Assembly: GCF_030445035.2 (NCBI RefSeq)
Contig: NC_080694.1
Span: 69,517,147 to 69,581,146 of the forward strand
Length of the DNA: 64,000 nt
Reading direction: 5' to 3'
Source: Dasypus novemcinctus
Lineage: Eukaryota > Chordata > Mammalia > Cingulata > Dasypodidae
Position 1 is the first letter of the stretch. Each line of letters begins with the position of its first letter. Below the pieces are notes generated by a model, which saw only the letters and a program-made list of their open reading frames with translations, ran no database searches and was not told the DNA's origin. Made by a program: the position numbers and the translations under genes. This document shows positions 61,590 to 64,000 of the stretch, in pieces.

Positions 61590-62534
61590 TTACTTATTTC
61601 TTACAAAAAATGGTCTTGACAGGACCCTCTTGAAGGATGCCTTAATATCCTTATTTCGCAGACTATAGATGAGGGGGTTCAACATGGGTGTGATGATTCC
61701 ATAGAAGAGGGAAACCATTTTTCCCCAATCCTCAGAGGTGGATGAAGGTGGTTGTAGATATATGTAGATGGCTGTTCCAAAGAAGAGAGACAACACAACC
61801 ATGTGGGACCCACATGTCCCAAAGGCTTTTCTCTGTCCTTCTGCTGATCTGATTCTCAATACCGCTTGAACTATGAAGCCATAGGAGATGAGGATTAATG
61901 TCACCGGGATTAGCAGCATTAACCCACTAAAGAAAAGGAGCTCAGCCTCAATAGGCTTTGTGTCGGCACACGACAACTTGAGAAGGGCAGGGACCTCACA
62001 GAAGAAGTGGTCCACTTCCCTATGACCACAGCGTGGCAAGCTAATGGTCAAAGAAGATTGCAACACCGAGTTGCTGAAACCAGAGAGCCACAAGAGAGCA
62101 GCCGTCTTTAGGCAGAACCCAGGACTCATGATGACTACATAGTGAAGGGGTCTGCAGATTGCCACAAACCTGTCAAAGGACATAACGGTCAGGAGGAGGC
62201 ACTCGGTGGACCCCAGGGCCAGGAAGATGATGAGTTGGGCCACACAGCCACCATAGCTGATGGTCTTTTTATTCTGACAAATATTTGCCAGCATGTGAGG
62301 GACAGTGCTTGTGGTATAACATAGATCCAAGATGGAAAGATTAGTGAGAAAGAAGTACATGGGTTTATGAAGTTTGGGGTCCTGAATGCATGCCATCATG
62401 ATGGACACATTTCCGAAGATGGTGAATGTGTAGGATGTCAACAGAACCACAAGAAGGGGCATCTGCAGCCAGGGCCTGTCTGAGAAGCCGAGAAGTATGA
62501 ACTCTTTTGAGGAGCTCTCATTTGCCCAATTCAT
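61590..62534 (-). CDS. OR2B3: Olfactory receptor OR2B3-like, intact
   Basis: A complete 314-residue odorant receptor. The opening MNWANESSSKEFILLGFSD, the TM2 stretch [32 protein letters not shown] before TM3, [19 protein letters not shown] in ECL2 and CADTKPIEAELLFFS agree closely with human OR2B3 as I remember it, so orthology or very close paralogy is likely. The TM3 motif is MSFDRFVAIC (the DRF variant is common in ORs). TM6 has KAFGTCGSHM and TM7 PMLNPLIYSLRN. N5-E-S is the glycosylation site. A TTTAG acceptor-like site (AG at 62559-62560) lies about 25 bases before the ATG. The frame is undamaged. Together with the OR2J-like gene this ties the window to the MHC-linked OR cluster. Confidence 0.94.
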   Translation of the reverse strand: MNWANESSSKEFILLGFSDRPWLQMPLLVVLLTSYTFTIFGNVSIMMACIQDPKLHKPMYFFLTNLSILDLCYTTSTVPHMLANICQNKKTISYGGCVAQLIIFLALGSTECLLLTVMSFDRFVAICRPLHYVVIMSPGFCLKTAALLWLSGFSNSVLQSSLTISLPRCGHREVDHFFCEVPALLKLSCADTKPIEAELLFFSGLMLLIPVTLILISYGFIVQAVLRIRSAEGQRKAFGTCGSHMVVLSLFFGTAIYIYLQPPSSTSEDWGKMVSLFYGIITPMLNPLIYSLRNKDIKASFKRVLSRPFFVRNK

Positions 62535-62558
62535 GATGATTCACTTAGTTTTAATTAC

Positions 62559-62572
62559 CTAAATTACATAAA
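62559..62572 (-). promoter_or_regulatory. Possible 3' splice site of the OR2B3-like coding exon
   Basis: On the minus strand a T-rich stretch ends in TTTAG 24 bases before the start codon, the usual spacing for OR coding exons. The pyrimidine tract is weak. Confidence 0.35.
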
Positions 62573-64000
62573 AGAGAACAGTCAATAGATACTCATTGAA
62601 GACTCCCATTTGAACTGAACTGAATGTAGATTAATTACACTGCATAGATCAGTAACAAGTATAATTACAGTCAGTTAAATGGAATTCTTGGGAATGCAGT
62701 ATCCTAAGGAAGCCATTACACTGATTTCATAATGGTAAAAAAGTTCCTCTGTTTTCAGTAGTTTTATTTGAGTGACTTTATGTAGTAAATCATTACATTA
62801 AAAGTCATAAGGTATAAAAATTATGAGCATACACTATGGAAAACTGTCAATGTTCAATACATTTCAATCCCTCTCCTTTTTCTTACCTGCTAACCTGCCT
62901 TCATAAACATTTTAATAATGAATCCTGCTTTGAATATCCAATTATGTTTAACTCAGGTTCACAATGTCGAGCAAATTCATATAGAAACTTATGAGTTTCA
63001 CCTAAATCTGCAATGGATCTGTAAACGTGTGCTTGTTTAGTAACATCTTCATGTGACTTTTTTTTTTGGTTGCCTCTTTATACTAAATGATATTTATGCT
63101 GCCCATCTCCACAGAAAAATATATTAGATATTCTGTTTGATTCAAGACCATACAATTTTGGGTTGACTTGTGATGTGCAGCGATAATCATCGGTGACATT
63201 TCCCCTTCTCCAAATATCTGAGTGAACATAGTAAAGCCTCCAGCCTAACCAGTGCATGACCAACATGGGGCAGACACCATTCAGTGCCTGAAACAATGCT
63301 TTCTATTCTTAATAAAACCAAGTTAAAGAGGTATGATCTGCATTTCATTGCTACTGTGACTTAGAGAGCTTAAATAACATGCTTACAACCCACTTAGCAA
63401 TGCTGGGCTAAAACTCAGAACTTAAAAACCACTCTTTTTACATCCAATTTCCCCAAGTTTTAAGACAGCACAAGAAGGACTACATGCAACAGTGGCTCTA
63501 AAGTAAAACAGGAACAGCACCCAAAATCAAATAACCAGTCTGATTATCTGCATTCTGTGGAAGTTGTCAGATACTGGTTTTCATGACCTACGTGCACCTG
63601 AATTTCTTCAGTCTATTTTGCATGTTTATGTGCAAGGTTTATGAGGTGACTACAGTTGTTGAATTAAGCAGAATTTCAAAGTGTAATGAAAGAGGGCACT
63701 GCTAGGCAGACTTAAGAAAAAGATGAAATAAGAAGAAGGATTGACACATCTTACCCCAGGGTGAGTTACCTTCTTCAGAGTGAGAAAAACTGAAAAGGGA
63801 AGTAGAGCTAGATATTGGAAAACTTACGTGAGAATGCATAGAGATGGCTGTAAGATTTGTAACTCTTTCCATCATATGTAATTTTATTTTGACCTTTCAC
63901 CTACAGCTATACATTATTTCTTGGTAAATAATAGTAATAGAATTCAGCTGGAAAATGCAAGCAGATAGAAGACTTCAATTTTCAGAGCATGTTATGTACC
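62573..64000. other. Upstream region of the OR2B3-like gene
   Basis: AT-rich, with a MIR remnant near 63345. The promoter and untranslated exons were not found by eye. Confidence 0.45.
63345..63430 (-). mobile_element. MIR fragment
   Basis: Antisense MIR hints: gacttagagagcttaaataa, catgcttacaacccac and ctgggctaaaactcagaac. Confidence 0.4.

Noticed and set aside
1-64000. CRISPR arrays, operons, phage or plasmid features
   Set aside because: The window is clearly vertebrate nuclear DNA and no such structure was seen.

Overview
This is AT-rich, repeat-laden mammalian DNA. The tRNA-derived SINEs match the DAS-SINE family known from armadillos: a head of the type ggcccagtggttagggcg, a long body and an A-rich tail. 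With the L1 types seen, this points to a xenarthran, most likely Dasypus or a close relative. The assignment is from memory of the SINE family, not from a search.

The only convincing host protein genes are four intact, single-coding-exon class II olfactory receptors (ORs): a plus-strand OR2J-like gene at 10082-11020, and three minus-strand genes at 36502-37443, 49074-50024 and 61590-62534. The last is very close to OR2B3. In human, OR2J and OR2B3 are neighbours in the olfactory receptor cluster beside the extended MHC class I region, so this window is probably the xenarthran counterpart. The OR2J-like receptor is odd: its DRY motif reads D-P-Y.

Layout: 1-3600, 3' half of an L1 with a very long 3' region; 3.7-10 kb, old repeats (L1, LTR-like, MIR, SINE); 10-11 kb, OR2J-like gene; 11-17.4 kb, old L1 pieces, a degenerate minisatellite and an LTR-like repeat; 17.4-26.9 kb, a nearly complete minus-strand L1 of about 9.5 kb; 27-28.2 kb, a possible retropseudogene; 30.7-33.6 kb, LTR-like repeats including two inverted LTRs; 36.5-37.4 kb, second OR; 42.2-47 kb, old L1 with several SINEs bounded by clear target-site duplications; 49-50 kb, third OR; 52.4-53.7 kb, a GC-richer block; 53.9-59.3 kb, broken-up old L1s; 61.6-62.5 kb, OR2B3-like gene.

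The most unusual structure is the L1 family. Two copies in opposite orientation share a roughly 3 kb region after ORF2. It has an internal A-rich junction, and its last 1.6-1.9 kb also occurs on its own elsewhere in the window. That segment carries a shared reading frame on the strand opposite to L1. It looks like an L1 lineage that captured a downstream tail, perhaps by 3' transduction. No prokaryotic features, CRISPR arrays or structural RNA genes were seen.
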